This document shows, one piece after another, positions 21,711 through 33,458 of a stretch of 64,000 nucleotides of DNA. The translations under genes and the position numbers were made by a program. Source of the stretch: Avena insularis (taxonomy: Eukaryota; Streptophyta; Magnoliopsida; Poales; Poaceae); the NCBI GenBank assembly GCA_023614405.1, contig CM042691.1, forward strand, positions 169,852,927 to 169,916,926, written 5' to 3'. The notes below the pieces were generated by a model. It was given only the letters and a program-made list of their open reading frames with translations, was not told the DNA's origin and ran no database searches. The stretch's first letter is position 1; the number at the start of each line of letters is the position of its first letter.

Positions 21711-22548
21711 AAATATGGTTATAGAATTATTCACCGTCGAGGAGTTGTCTTGGAATAACTACCGGCGGGAAAACGGCCGAAAAGTTGTGTCGGAAAAATT
21801 ACCGCCGAGTAGTTAAAAAAATGCTGTCGCAAACTTAGGATAATGATGACGAAAAATGACGGACAGGAAGATGCGTCAAATAATTAACGTTATGTGGTTA
21901 ACGTAAACATAGTTAATTACTATCATAAAATTACGGTCAAAACGTTGTGTCAAAAGTTACCGTCAAATATTTTTAAAATGAGCAAAGAAAATACTATCAT
22001 AGACTACCGTCAGCAGAATTACTATACACTTGAAGAATTGTTGAAGGATAACACTCAGCGAAAAAACACGGCGAAAAGTTATGTAGGAACTATGGCCGGA
22101 AAATTATGGCAGAAAAGTGTCATAAAAAACTCCCAAAAAATTCTCGTTAAAAAGTATAAAATATAAAATATAAAGGAAGAAAAAAATTGCACTTATAGCA
22201 AGCCGACATGGCGCCGACTGATTGGTAGAAATTGATCTGTCTATAGTACTGTGTATGTGGAGCCGAGAAGCCTACCAACTTTAATATATAGTAATGCTAG
22301 ATGAAATTTGGTTATAGAATTATTCACTTGTCTTGGAATAATTATCAGCGGAAAAACGGTCGGAAAGTTGTGTTGGAAAAAATATCGCCGAGTAGTTAAA
22401 AAATGCTGTCGTAAACTTAGGCTAATGACGTCAGAAAATGACGGATAGGAAGATGCATAACCGTGATGTAGTATATCATAAAGTTACGGCCAAAATATTG
22501 TGTCAAAAAGTTACCATCAAATATTTCTAAAATGAGCTCCGAAAATAG
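21711..22548. repeat. Duplicated segment, two diverged copies about 590 bp apart
   Basis: 21711-21995 and about 22301-22548 share, in the same order, TGGTTATAGAATTATTCAC, TTGTCTTGGAATAA, GTCGGAAAGTTGTGT-like words, CGCCGAGTAGTTAAAAAA, ATGCTGTCG, AATGACGGA, AGGAAGATGC and GTTACC.TCAAATATTT. The second copy is shorter by a few deletions. Within each copy a shorter word of the type AAAAGTT.TGTC.GAAAAATTACCG recurs, which suggests an older satellite-like origin. The plus-strand frame 21894-22166 is part of this repeat and shows no domain. Confidence 0.75.
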
Positions 22549-23335
22549 CATCGTGACAGGACAAAATTAGATGACGTGCACTGTTGAATCGAAAATCTAC
22601 CGTAGAAACGGCCCGTACACTGTACGTACTTTGTGTGTGAACCCGGACCACTCGTTATACCAACGCGGGCCGCCGGATCTAAAGTCAGTGGTCAAAATCG
22701 GGACAAGTACTGTTCATCCACGCGGCACTGTTCATGAACAATGCGTGAACAGTGCGTGTTGGCCCTGGCGCGCTGAAGAGCTCGTCTTTTATATATGTAG
22801 TAATTTGCTACATAGGCAAGGTATAGACAGCATGGCTGCAGCGTCATGGTCTTGTCCCGATGTCCCTTCTAGCTTGTCCTTCTTCTCATCTGGTGCTTGT
22901 CCTTGGTATTGATTGGTCGAGCTGGTAAGTGGAGCAGGCAGCCGATTGCTTGGCAGGCCATGCATACACGCATGGATCAGCCGGCCAGTATGCATGCAAG
23001 TGCGATCAAGCATGCTCACAAAGGTCAACCGGCCATGCAAAAAGGCCAAGGCCAATCGGCCATGCACATGCTCACACGGCTGGATTTCTTCGGTATTTGT
23101 TGATGACGGCATAGTTTCTTGTCTGTCTGATCTAATTAGTTGCTGAAGTTTTTCTTTTGGCCGTCTTGGTGTGCTTTTGAGGGGTCTTTGGGGTATCCGG
23201 GACCATCCCCGATAAGGAGCGTTCTTATAACTAAAATGACAAGGCAAGCAGATAATAAGCATCTCAGCGATCTTTTTATTTATCATATGCATAGCTTTTT
23301 ATTAAGGATGCTTTACATATAGCTCATTATGGTGA
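22549..23335. other. Interval with a 9-bp inverted repeat, no gene
   Basis: CACTGTTCA (22726-22734) faces its complement TGAACAGTG (22746-22754). GGCCATGCA-type words recur between 22955 and 23070. Open frames on both strands at 22789-23292 overlap each other and show no family features. The right edge adjoins the Gypsy remnant. Confidence 0.4.
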
Positions 23336-25259
23336 TGCTGCAAGTTTCCACCATGATTAGGCATGACTTAGGCTAGCGGTCCAAGCGTTTCTCTAACACA
23401 GAATACAAACTTCATGGACTTACAAATTCCCTCTTTATTTCACACCGGTGACATCCATAGACAAAAGAGCATGATATCAACTAAGTACAAAGTATAAGTG
23501 CAATGTTGAAAACGTTCTCCGTGATAGCACGGTTCTGCTAATTCCAACGTATAAGTGCAAGCATATACAACATAGATGACACAATGGTTCAAGTTTATTA
23601 GGAGCAAAGAATATAAAGTGTGTCATCAAATTTGTGAGGGCTTTAATCACTAAGTTTTCACATAACAAAATAGTTTTTAATTGGAAGATAGCTGAAAACA
23701 AGAATATACTTGGAATGATGTAACAGACCATGCATAGGAGTTTATAATGGACACTTTGGAATAACTTGGTTTCTTGGGAGTTGGAAGCATGAGTAGAGCT
23801 TACTCATACAAGTGGAGGCTAGCAAAAGACTGGGAGCAACCAACTAAGAGAACAATAATGGCCATAATCATGCAGAGCGACAAAACATTACTAATCAAAG
23901 CATAGAGTGGTACTACAAGTCAATGACTAAATGATCATAGAGTCTATGGTGACTTGTCATAGTCATAACATGGTGTGAGCATGTGCCAAGTCAACCCAAA
24001 CAACGCATAATTTCTTCAAGGCACACTAAACAATCCCAATTGTTTGGAACAAGACATGCTACAACAATAATCACTAAGCATAAGGTCAAAACAACACCTA
24101 GCATGTCATGCTAAAGTCTAAGTCACAGTCAATGCAAGCTCCTCTTGCACTTTCAAGCAGGAACTTCCTACTCCTTTCAACACCAAACAACTTATTTTAT
24201 AAACAACTCACAAAGATAATAATCAACAAAGATCAGTGAGCTTGTTTCACGAATCCACAAAGAAGAACTAAAAAGTTCTAAACTGAAAGCACAAGAAAAC
24301 TAAGGCTAAACACAGTGCTAGCAAAAGTGAACACTCACAGAACAATAAGAGTGAAAACTAGAGTGTTCTAGGCAATGAAAACAGAGTGTGTTTCACTCCA
24401 AAAGAAGTATGGTGTGACCAACCAACTTACTCAAGCAAAATAAAACCAAAAACGAAAACTAAGACGCTCCAAGAACAACACAACAATGCATGAAACAATA
24501 AAATGAAGTGTCTAGACAGACCTGAGCTTTTTATTGATGAAGAAGGGGATGCCTTGGGCAACGCCAAGCTTTGGCGCTTGTACCTCTTGGATATTTCTTG
24601 CGGTGACACCGGGGTGGCACCCTCAAGCTTGAGATTTTGTCCATTCTTCATCTCATTACATCATTCTCTCTCTACACCTGAAATTTTTCCTTCATACAAA
24701 ACTTCACACAATCTTCATTAGCAACATTAGTGTATTCAAAAGATATTAGACCTTAGGCAAAGCTTTGGAATAGCAAAACTTTTCACTAAAAACACATGCT
24801 ACTGTAGCAACTTCTTCAAAAAGCTCAATTCCCCAAAAGAGAACTCAAAAAGGAATCAATAAGAAGCAAATGCAAATAATACCAGAAATCTGTCAAAGCA
24901 GACCAGCAGGTAGAAACCGATTTTTTAAGACCTTCTGTTGCCCAAATCAAAAAGTGTTGATCTAACGGAAGTTATCTAACATACTGGGGGATTTATTCAT
25001 AAATTTTCAGCTCAATCCAACTTACAGAGACTCCTCACGAATTTTTATGGTGGAGGACAGAAATCTGTTTCGGGCAACAACTCTCCAAATCTTACTTCCC
25101 TCTCATCAGAGGTCATTCTTGGCACAAAAAACAAACAAAAAGGATAAGTAGAGGTCATTACAGAAGTAATAACTTCCAAGACTCAACAAAACTCTTGGGT
25201 TATCTCCCAACAAGTACTTTTCTTTAACGCCTTTAAGTTAGGTATGGAAGTTTGAGAAG

Positions 25260-25973
25260 ATGCTCACCTAAGAAATATCAATTGAAGTAAAAGAGAGCAT
25301 CAAGAAGCAAATTCAAAACACATTTAAGTCTAACCCACTTCCTATGCATAGGAATCTTGTAAATAAACAAGTCATCAAAGCAAAAATCACCAAGCATAGG
25401 AAAGCAAAACAAGTGCAACTTCAAGACTTTCAACATAAAGAGGGGAAACTTAATATTATTGAGATGCATAAAACCATGTTTTCCTCTCTCTCATAATAAA
25501 TTTTAGTAGAATCATGAATAAAATTAACAATATAACCATAAAACATTCTTATCATGAGCCACATGCATAAAATAATTATTACTCTCCACATAAGCATAGT
25601 CATTCTTATTAATTGTAGTGGGAGCAAATTCAACAAAATAGCTATCATTACTATTCTCATCACCATAATCATCAAATAAAGGAGGCATGTTGTAATCACA
25701 ATTAATTTCCTCCTCACTAGTAGGTGGACTGAAAATATCATACTCATCATTGTAATTATCATATATGGGAGGTTTTGTATCATCATAACCAATAGAATAG
25801 CTTTCTTCCAAAGCTGGGGAACTAAAAAGATCATTTTCATCAAAACTAGCTTCCCCAAGCTTAGACGTTTCCATAGCATTAGCAATAATGGTGTCCAAAG
25901 AGTTCATACTAATAACATTGCTATTAGCATGCAAATAAAGTTCCATAGGTTTTTTAATTTTCTCCTCAAACAC
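25260..25973 (-). pseudogene. Acidic, Asn/Asp/Tyr-rich frame of the Gypsy remnant
   Basis: The frame starting at the ATG at 25973 encodes about 140 residues rich in Asp, Glu, Asn and Tyr (for example NCDYNMPPLFDDYG) and then shifts frame near 25530. The continuation at 25469-25278 reads FPLFMLKVLKLHLFCFPML and then PMHRKWVRLKCVLNLLLDAL, with hydrophobic stretches. I remember closely similar unnamed frames in many Triticeae repeats, but no function is known to me. It lies where gag would be in an autonomous element. No zinc knuckle, protease or RT motif accompanies it. Confidence 0.5.
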
Positions 25974-26137
25974 TTCATGTCCTAGCTCAAGATAAACACT
26001 TTAAAGCTCTCTAATTTTGTTGTTGTTTTACATTAAGCCTAACTAGTGAAAACAAGAAACAAAAAGACAAAACTGCAGAATCTAAAGGAAATAACTTCGA
26101 GCACTCACACCAGAGGATGTGAGTACCTTTTACCTTA

Positions 26138-26157
26138 CCTCCCCGACAATGGCGCCA
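26138..26157 (-). promoter_or_regulatory. Primer-binding site of the Gypsy remnant
   Basis: On the minus strand this reads TGGCGCCATTGTCGGGGAGG, ten bases beyond the LTR end. TGGCGCC-type primer-binding sites are usual for Gypsy elements. Confidence 0.75.
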
Positions 26158-26167
26158 GAAAAGAGCT

Positions 26168-27630
26168 TGATGTCTACGCACTTCTATTCTTGTAGACAGT
26201 TGTTGGGCCTCCAAGTGCACGGGTTTGTAGAACAGCAACAAGTTTCCCTTAAGTGGATTACCCAAGGTTTATCGAGCTCAGGGAGGAAGTGGTCAAAGGT
26301 ATTCCCTCTCAAGCAACCCTGCAATCAAGATACAAGAAGTCTCTTATGTCCCCCACACACCCAATACACTTGTCAGGTGTATAGGGTTACTAGTTCAGCG
26401 AAGAGATAGTGAAATACAAGTGGTAACGGTGCCAGAAAATAGCTTCTGACTTGTTGTTGATGTGGGGTAACGTGTGTGAGTGAGGTAAAGACTAAAGCAA
26501 GCAAACATGCAACAGATCTAGATGCAAACGGTGTTTCAATGTTTACAAACAAGGCCTAGGGATCATACTTTTACTAGTGAACACTCTCATATAAATATCC
26601 TCTCTTCATGATACTACTCTTAACTACTCTCTGGTTGGACACTCTAATCATCGATAGGGCTATAACAACACTCCTCAAAGTCCGCCTTCTCCAATCTAGA
26701 TAACCCCACACTGACACCTTGAGCACTAGATGGTTCCAACAAACACCACAATTTCATAAATACATCCAACTCCAAATATAACTCATAAAAAATATTTAAT
26801 CTAGCCAAAGTGCCACACACGGTATGCCCGTTGTCACTTTCATACACGTGGGGAAAATCATAGATCTATTAAAGCACAAGGAGTATTTATGTAGACTCAA
26901 GCCTAAGTGGCACCATGGTGTGCACGTTGTCACTTTCACACACATGGGGAGAGCAGAGATCTAATGAAGCACTTGAGTATCAAGGTAGTTCTACTTGATT
27001 ACAAAGCTCATGACCACAAGATCATGCATAGAGAGAGAGATGAACACATAGCTACCGATAGAGCCCTTAGCCTCGAGGAAGAAAAACTCCCTCCTCATCA
27101 TGGGAATCAGCAACGGTGATGGAGATGGTGGTGAAGATCGATGGAGATGGCTCCGGGGGCACTTTCCTATCCCGGCAGGGTGTCGGAACAGAGACTTTCT
27201 GTCCCCCAAATCTCCCCTTTGGTGGCGGCGGTGCTATATAGGTTTTCATGGATTTCTTCTGGATGCCCTAGGGTTTTTGGGTCGGAGGCTTCTTATAGGC
27301 GCAGGAATCAAGGTCGGTGGGGGTTCAGGGGGCCCACACCCCCTGTGGGCGCCTCTAGGGCTTGCTGGCGCCTAGGAGGTGCGGCCACCCTGTGGCCCCC
27401 CTCCGACTCTGCTTCGTGGTTCCGTGTTGCTTCGGGAAAAATAATGACTTTGGCTTTTGTCCCGTCCAATTCCGAGAATATTGATTTTCTGCCTTTCTGG
27501 AACCAAAAACAGAAGAAAACAGACAAAACGCATTGTGGCATCTTGTCAATAGGTTAGTGCCAGAAAAGATATAAAAACACCTCAAAGTATAGATAAAACA
27601 TAGCAAAGTAGATACGTTTCCGACGAATCA
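26168..27630 (-). repeat. 5' LTR of the Gypsy remnant, 1463 bp
   Basis: Starts TGATGTCTACGCA and ends GATACGTTTCCGACGAATCA in plus orientation, so it has TG...CA ends. A partly G-rich block (about 27130-27420) is the U5/R part of such LTRs. The plus frames at 27100-27557 are LTR shadows. Confidence 0.8.
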
Positions 27631-29300
27631 TTATGTGACTTCTGTTGTAGGACATCTAAGTTTTGTTATTAACTTTATCATTTATACAAAAATACCAGGA
27701 AACAATACTCTTAAAAATGCTAGTGCAATTTTTCGTGATTGCCAGCAATATAGATAGATGCTTCCTGATCACAAATTGTTAAGATTGAACGAGGAGCTAC
27801 CGTACTATCAGGAGCAGTGCAAACAAATTCCAGTGAACTATATTCTTATAAATTCAATTGCATTGTTTTGCGACTGACTGAAATATAAATAGATGTTGTC
27901 TGATCACATATTGTCTCGATTCAACGCAATGCTATAGTACTATCAGGACCACTGCAAACAACCTAAAGCTAACCAACTGTGCTACAGTTTAACATGTAGC
28001 CTAATATTTAATCACAAGGCAGTGCGCCCACGCTCATAGTTTAGAAAAATACTATTTTCTTTTAAAAAACCAATCGCCCTGCTCATCTCACGAAGTCTGT
28101 GCAGTGTGCAGTTCGTAAATAGAGTCAGGAACATCTATCTTTTAGTCCTTAGTCCAGGCAAGACGATATAAACGGGTAGTGCACACAGTCATAAGAGAAC
28201 CAACTATATTAGAATATCAAAAAACTGTAAAATTCGATCTCCGATGGAAGTTTAGTTAACTTAATTGTTGGTGAAAATAATATATTGCACTTGAATATTA
28301 CATAAAGCATTACACCTGACATATGTACATACTGTGATCAATTATACATATTTATTTCGTCAAGATTCAATGCAGTGCGATAGAAGTTTCACTAGCAGTG
28401 CAAATAATGATACGCTAAAAAGGTAATAGAATATAATAAGAGCAGTGCACTGTATGTTAAAAAGGCAGTAATATGTTGCAGTAGAAAAAATTCTTTTAGC
28501 AGCTTATGCGATGTAATATGGACCATGTGTACTCCATGAGCACAGTTATATTAGTATAGGCTGTTCGATAGAATATCCACGGACAGTGGAAATAATGATT
28601 AGAGAATAAATTATTAAAAAAATGCAAAAAGCAAGGCAGTACTTGATCACAAGGCAGTGCATATTTATAAGAGCAGTGCACTATGCATTTTGAAAGAAGT
28701 AGTATTTTTCAGTTTAGAAATTAATTAAGAATCTCATACGATGCATTATATACCCTTTGCACCGTGTGAGCACAGTAATATATATCATTACGACCAAAGT
28801 ATAGACAGTGCTATACAGATATTTGTTCACAAGGAAGTGCATATGTTCAAGGGCATTGCAGTATGCGTTAAGAAATAAGTAATATGTTACAGTCATAGAA
28901 TCAATTAATTAGTTCATCAGACGCACTATAGAACCTGTTCAATGGTTGAGCACAATCAACTACATTTATCATAAGCAACTATATGAAAATATAATAGGCA
29001 GTGCAATGATTGTTTACGGGGCAGTGCACATATATAAAAGCAGCGCGCTATGCATTGACGAGGCAGTAATACGTTGAAGTCAAAAAATGTATTAAGCGGC
29101 CCATCTGATGTAATATAGACCCTGTGCACTGTGTGTGGTCAGTTATATATCGTTACGTCCATAGTATAGGCAGTGTATTATAACTTTCTTAGGCAGTGCA
29201 AACACCGATTATATAAGAAGCTATACTAAAACATAAAATTTGGACATGTAGTTTTAGTTTTTTTACTCTTTATCAATATACATCTAAAATAAAATTACAT
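27631..29300. repeat. Diverged tandem repeats rich in GCAGTGCA, about 180-230 bp period
   Basis: The marker AGCAGTGCACTATGCAT-like sequence occurs at 28441, 28672, 28852 and 29039 (spacings 231, 180 and 187). Each unit ends with a GTGAGCACAGT.ATAT stretch. Farther left the related word ACTATCAGGA.CA.TGCAAACAA occurs at 27804 and 27939. The copies are strongly diverged. No coding frame is supported. It could be a satellite or the interior tandem array of a CACTA element. Confidence 0.7.
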
Positions 29301-29301
29301 A

Positions 29302-29425
29302 CTCCCTTGGTCTAAAAATAACTGAATTAAGTTTGTTTAAATTCGAATGAATCTAAACCCATTTTAGTGTATAGTTACATTCGAATCTACATAAACCAAA
29401 GTCGGTTATTCTTGGATGGAGGGAG
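29302..29425. mobile_element. Stowaway-type MITE, 124 bp
   Basis: Ends CTCCCTTGGTCTAAAAATAAC and GTTATTCTTGGATGGAGGGAG are inverted with a few mismatches, flanked by TA at 29300-29301 and 29426-29427. No coding capacity. Confidence 0.9.
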
Positions 29426-29427
29426 TA

Positions 29428-29623
29428 AAAAGAATCACCAAAAGTAATGTAAAATCCATTTAATATCTATAAATAAAATATAGAAACACATATCAATTCA
29501 GGATAATATAGGATAGTTTATAAAATCATGCTTTTCTATTTTGTTGTCTTTAATAATTTTCTCAACTGTAGCCTTTATTTATGTTTCATCATGTGCGTAA
29601 TCAGCATGACTTACATGACCGGA
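29428..29623. other. AT-rich flank before the Tat element
   Basis: No feature seen. It ends in the first CCGGA target duplication (29619-29623). Confidence 0.5.
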
Positions 29624-30113
29624 TGACATGAATATACCATACGGGTGCATAATGTTGGTATACCCGGTCCAGCCCAAGGAAGACCCATGTGAAGACCTAC
29701 ATCCCAGGAAGATTTCGGGTGGCCCAAGACCATGGTGAGTTCAACTCCTTGGAAGACAAGTCTAGCTGTAGATAGAATTTCAAAAGGTTCAACCCTAATC
29801 TGTAACCGACTCGAACTATCCCTAGGACCTGGCCTATCTATATAAAGGCCAGGAGGGCATGACAAGAAGGACGAACTCACCTCATACACACACCTCACGC
29901 CAGATTGCATCTGCGCACCCCTGTAACCTTCGGTTCCGCCGTAATCAACAACAGACAAGCAAGACTAGGTTTTTCCATCCGGGGGCCTGAACCTGGGTAA
30001 ACCTCGTGTCCCCGTGTTGCTTTCCTTTTAACCGTCTCGCGACTTCTAGCATCCCCATCTTCTTCAAAACCCAAGTCCATAACAATGGGTATTGACGAGT
30101 CTAACCCTCGTCA
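29624..30113 (+). repeat. 5' LTR of the Tat element
   Basis: TG...CA ends. A TATATAAA box lies at 29839-29846. The last 21 bases form a hairpin (TGACGAG, 7-base loop, CTCGTCA at 30093-30113), present in both LTRs. Numerous substitutions against the 3' LTR suggest the oldest insertion of the nest. Confidence 0.93.
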
Positions 30114-30135
30114 ATTAGCGCTGTCTGTGGAAAGC
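30114..30135 (+). promoter_or_regulatory. Primer-binding site of the Tat element, degenerate
   Basis: ATTAGCGCTGTCTGTGGAAA begins directly after the LTR. It resembles the TTGGCGCCGTCTGTGGGAA site of many Gypsy elements with a few mutations. Confidence 0.7.
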
Positions 30136-32525
30136 GGGGACGCTGATCGTGCGGTCATGAAGGTCCCATCTGGAGTAATATTCGATTCCTCGGTGACGGA
30201 GAATCACCTCCTCTTCGGCGCTTTTGACTTCACCGCTGACTCACTAGCCACCCACAAATATTTCGTGTCTGTAGGCGACGGAATCGAGATGCTGTTTGGG
30301 AGCTTCTTCTTCGAGGTGGGGCAGACCGGCACCCTCTGCCTCCCATATCGGGTGCCACTTCCATCAATCAGGTCCTCTTCTTGGGTCCCACCCATCGACG
30401 CCCTGCGTACGTCGATGTTGACGGGCAATTCGGATGACAGCAGCAGCTGCAACTCCAATCTGTGCGACCCCCCTTTGAATGAAGGGACCTACAGTTCTGG
30501 ATCTGAGAGCCGCGGGAGAAGAGACCCTCTCCGTGAGAACTATCTGTGCACCGTCATCCATGGTGGCGACGTCAATAACGGAGCCGATCCACCACTATAC
30601 GAAACTCCCAACCCACCTCCCAAACCCCCCAACCCTCAGGTTGCGAACGCGGGAAATAGGCGAACCCGCCTAATACGGAAGCTCGAGTCACCGAGGGCGT
30701 CAATCGCCCCCACAACGAGATCCACCTCAACAAAGAGGGCTGGGAGATCGCACGCGAAGCCGTGCGGGCAATCACATCCTACCTGTGGATGCCTCCCGTG
30801 ACTTGCTGATGGCCTATCACTGGCTCTTGATCGATGAGCATAATCGACAGGTCAAGTTGCAGGGAGAGCTCAAAAAACGCAAGCGGGCAGCCGACAAGTC
30901 AAGCATGCAGCGAGCTGCGCTCTCTGCTGGCGGCTCCTCCTCACACGGGAACATGGAGCGCATGGACCCCGCTGCACATCGCGAGGTCACCAAGGCACTC
31001 GACACGTCCTTCATGACGATTGATTGCAAGGCAACGTCATGCTGAAAACGCCGCAGGCTGCGATCATGGCGGCCACCACCTATCTCGCATCTAACCCGCC
31101 ACCGGCGGAGACCCGAAGAACGCGATCCACAAGTCTGTGTTAGCAGGCCTCGGAGTCGTTGGAGCTATGCTCCACGATGAAACTCCCGCGGAGTCGAAGA
31201 AAAAGGCCGCGGTCAAGTTCACTCGAAGCCGCATGCCCTCTTCCGAAGAATAGGAGCATGACCTGCCTCGACACTGTTAGAGCACACGGCACAACAGCAA
31301 CTACGACGCTCGTAGCAATCTCACACAACGCAAGATCGACAAATCACGCGCTAAGCGTGCGTGCTCAACTGAGTCTGTGGAGGACAATAGAGAACTATGC
31401 GGAGCCAGATGCTTTAGCAGATCCGTTCGGCAATCGCCGATGTTGAGGAACTTCAAGCTCCCGTCAGACAACCCGAAGTTCGATGGCGCGCAGGAGCCAA
31501 AAACCTGGCTCGACGATAATTTGTCATCAGTCAAGCTCCACGGAGGGAACAAGAACACCGCCCTATAGTGCCTTCAGCTGCAGCTGACAGGCGTAGCCAG
31601 GGCCTGGTTGAGTAGCCTCCCCTCTGGCTCCATCTGAAGCTGGGAAGAACTTGCGTACAACTTCAACCACAACTTCAAGGGCACCAGCAAGAGGCCAGCC
31701 TCAATCGAAGAGCTGCGGGCCCGCACCAAACGGACTAATGAGTCCATCTGCTCATACATACTATGCTGGTCTATCATCAAGAACTCCGCCGCAAACATCT
31801 CCAAGGAGAGGGCAATCGAAGCCTTTAAGGACGGCATCAAGCGCCACGAATTCAAGGAGGAGCTCGGGCGCGTCAAGCCCAAAAACATTGATCACCTCAT
31901 GGACATTGCCAACCGCTGGGCAGATTGCGAAGATTCTGTCAACCGAACACATTTGGATGACGAAGATGACTTTGGCCGCAGGCGCAATCGCCGCAGCAAG
32001 AGAAGATCGCGTGTATATGATGCTCACAAGGAAGTGGACATGGTTGCGGCTGGCTACACCAATCGTCGTGACAATGGCAACCGCAACAACGGATACCACA
32101 ACGCCAACTACCGTGACGCTGGACGGCCCACATAAACGTGGTAACGTCGCAACCGCGACAACGAGCCTTCGTCATACGACAAGCTATCCGGTCCCTGCAC
32201 CATCCACTTCTACATCGATAAACAAGATGGTAAGAAGAAGGCCAGCCACATGCTCAACAACTGCCGGGAGTTCCAGAAGCTCAACGAGGGCCTCACCCAG
32301 ATGCGATGCCAAGCGGTGAACCCAGGATTCGGACTGGCCCCAGGGGCCGTAGCTCATGGAGCCCCACCACCACCACCTGGAGGACCATCGCAACCTAAGG
32401 CTGCGCTAGCACAGAACAACGTTGCAGACGGATACACACCACTAATAGGGTCCATGATGATACAGAAGGGCGCCCAACCAACAGGGTGTAGAAGAAGATC
32501 ACCCGCCAAGTCAACCTGGCCGTGA
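30130..32525 (+). pseudogene. gag: Tat gag, N-terminal domain to zinc-finger region (broken)
   Basis: The frame that crosses the LTR edge stays open from 30085 to 30801. Downstream of the primer-binding site it reads like a Tat gag leader (LLFGAFDFTADSL near residues 43-55, then a Pro-rich stretch). The gag core follows in other frames: RNFKLPSDNPKFDGAQEPKT near 31447-31505, the helical stretch ELAYNFNHNFKGTSKRPASI near 31640-31700, ERAIEAFKDGIKRHEFKEEL near 31808-31870, then a basic RRRNRRSKRRSR run at about 31975-32010. Degraded zinc-finger residues (Cys, His, His, Cys) and a polyproline patch close it near 32200-32390. Several stops and frame changes interrupt it. Minus-strand frames here are shadows. 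Confidence 0.82.
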
Positions 32526-32575
32526 CCTCCCCACCATCCATACCTTAGTACCTCAGCGGCTCGAAGTCCTGCATC

Positions 32576-32990
32576 ATGTTCGACCGTTCGGATAACCCGC
32601 GTCAGATACCTCGCCCAGGTCACTCTGCCCGGGTGCTCGAGGCCCAGATCAGAGGATTCGAGATGAGCCGCGTCTTCATGGACGGTGGCCACAACATCAA
32701 CCTGATGTTCGGCAGCACACTCGCAGCCATGCGGATCCCGTTATGCAGCCTAGAGCCATCGGACACGACGTTCCACGACATCGTCCTAGGGAAGGTCATA
32801 TACCCCTTTGGGAAGATATGGCTCGACATCATCTTCGACAAGCCCAAAAACTTCAGGCATGAGCGGCTGGAGTTCAAAGTGGTGGACTAGCCATCACAGT
32901 ACCACACCATCCTCGGGCGTGTTACATTCACAAGATTCCTGGCAGTACCACACTACGCGTACCTTCTACTGAAGATGCCAGGACCCAGGG
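32576..32990 (+). pseudogene. pol: Tat aspartic protease
   Basis: An open frame from 32576 to 32890 carries VFMDGGHNINLMFG. This aligns with the VxxDGGSxxNxLF pattern around the catalytic Asp of Gypsy proteases of this group, in which the second position of the usual D-S/T-G is Gly. PFGKIWLDIIFD follows as the second strand region. A stop at 32888-32890 truncates it, and the same frame continues for another 30 codons with YHTILGR. Confidence 0.75.
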
Positions 32991-33458
32991 CGTCATCAAC
33001 GTCCTAGGAAGGTTCACCAGGTCGGACAACTACGACAGAGACTTCAACATAATCTCTCAGTCATTCGGCATGTAGGAGAAGCTCACAAGGCTCAAGGAGG
33101 TCACAGACAACTGGGCACTCAGTATCAGTAATCAAAGTGGTTACTCTGCCCTTTGTCAGATTAGTGGAAAGTGAAGACAAGAGCAGAACATAGAAAAGAG
33201 AATGGGTATCAGCAGTTTATCGACATCGCTATATCCTTCGACTTGAAAACTACCACCTTGGTAGCATAAGGCGAGATTCATCGTACCAGAATGGGCCAGA
33301 CCCGGCCATTTCTCAAGAACACTAGCTAAGGACCCTAATACTACCCTCCACAGTCAACACAAAGAAGCTGCAAGTTCACCCGACGGACGCCTCCAAGACG
33401 GTATTGATCGCCAATGACCTGAGTCCCGCATAGGAAAGCGCGCTCGTCAAATTCCTCT

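Larger units (their letters stand above)
23340..27630 (-). mobile_element. Ty3/Gypsy-type remnant, non-autonomous, one LTR only
   Basis: A minus-strand element whose 5' LTR (26168-27630) and primer-binding site (26138-26157) are clear. To the left the interior resembles the noncoding and short-frame interior of abundant Triticeae non-autonomous Gypsy elements (for example GGCATGACTTAGGCTAGCGG near 23360 and a TCCCAACAAGTACTTTTC stretch near 25205), which is recollection. No gag-pol is present. A left LTR should end near 23340 but is missing, so the 3' end was lost and no target duplication can be shown. The left boundary is approximate. Confidence 0.75.

Noticed and set aside
22789..23292. 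167-codon minus-strand frame
   Set aside because: It overlaps equally long plus-strand frames, is rich in His/Met from CATGCA words and has no domain.
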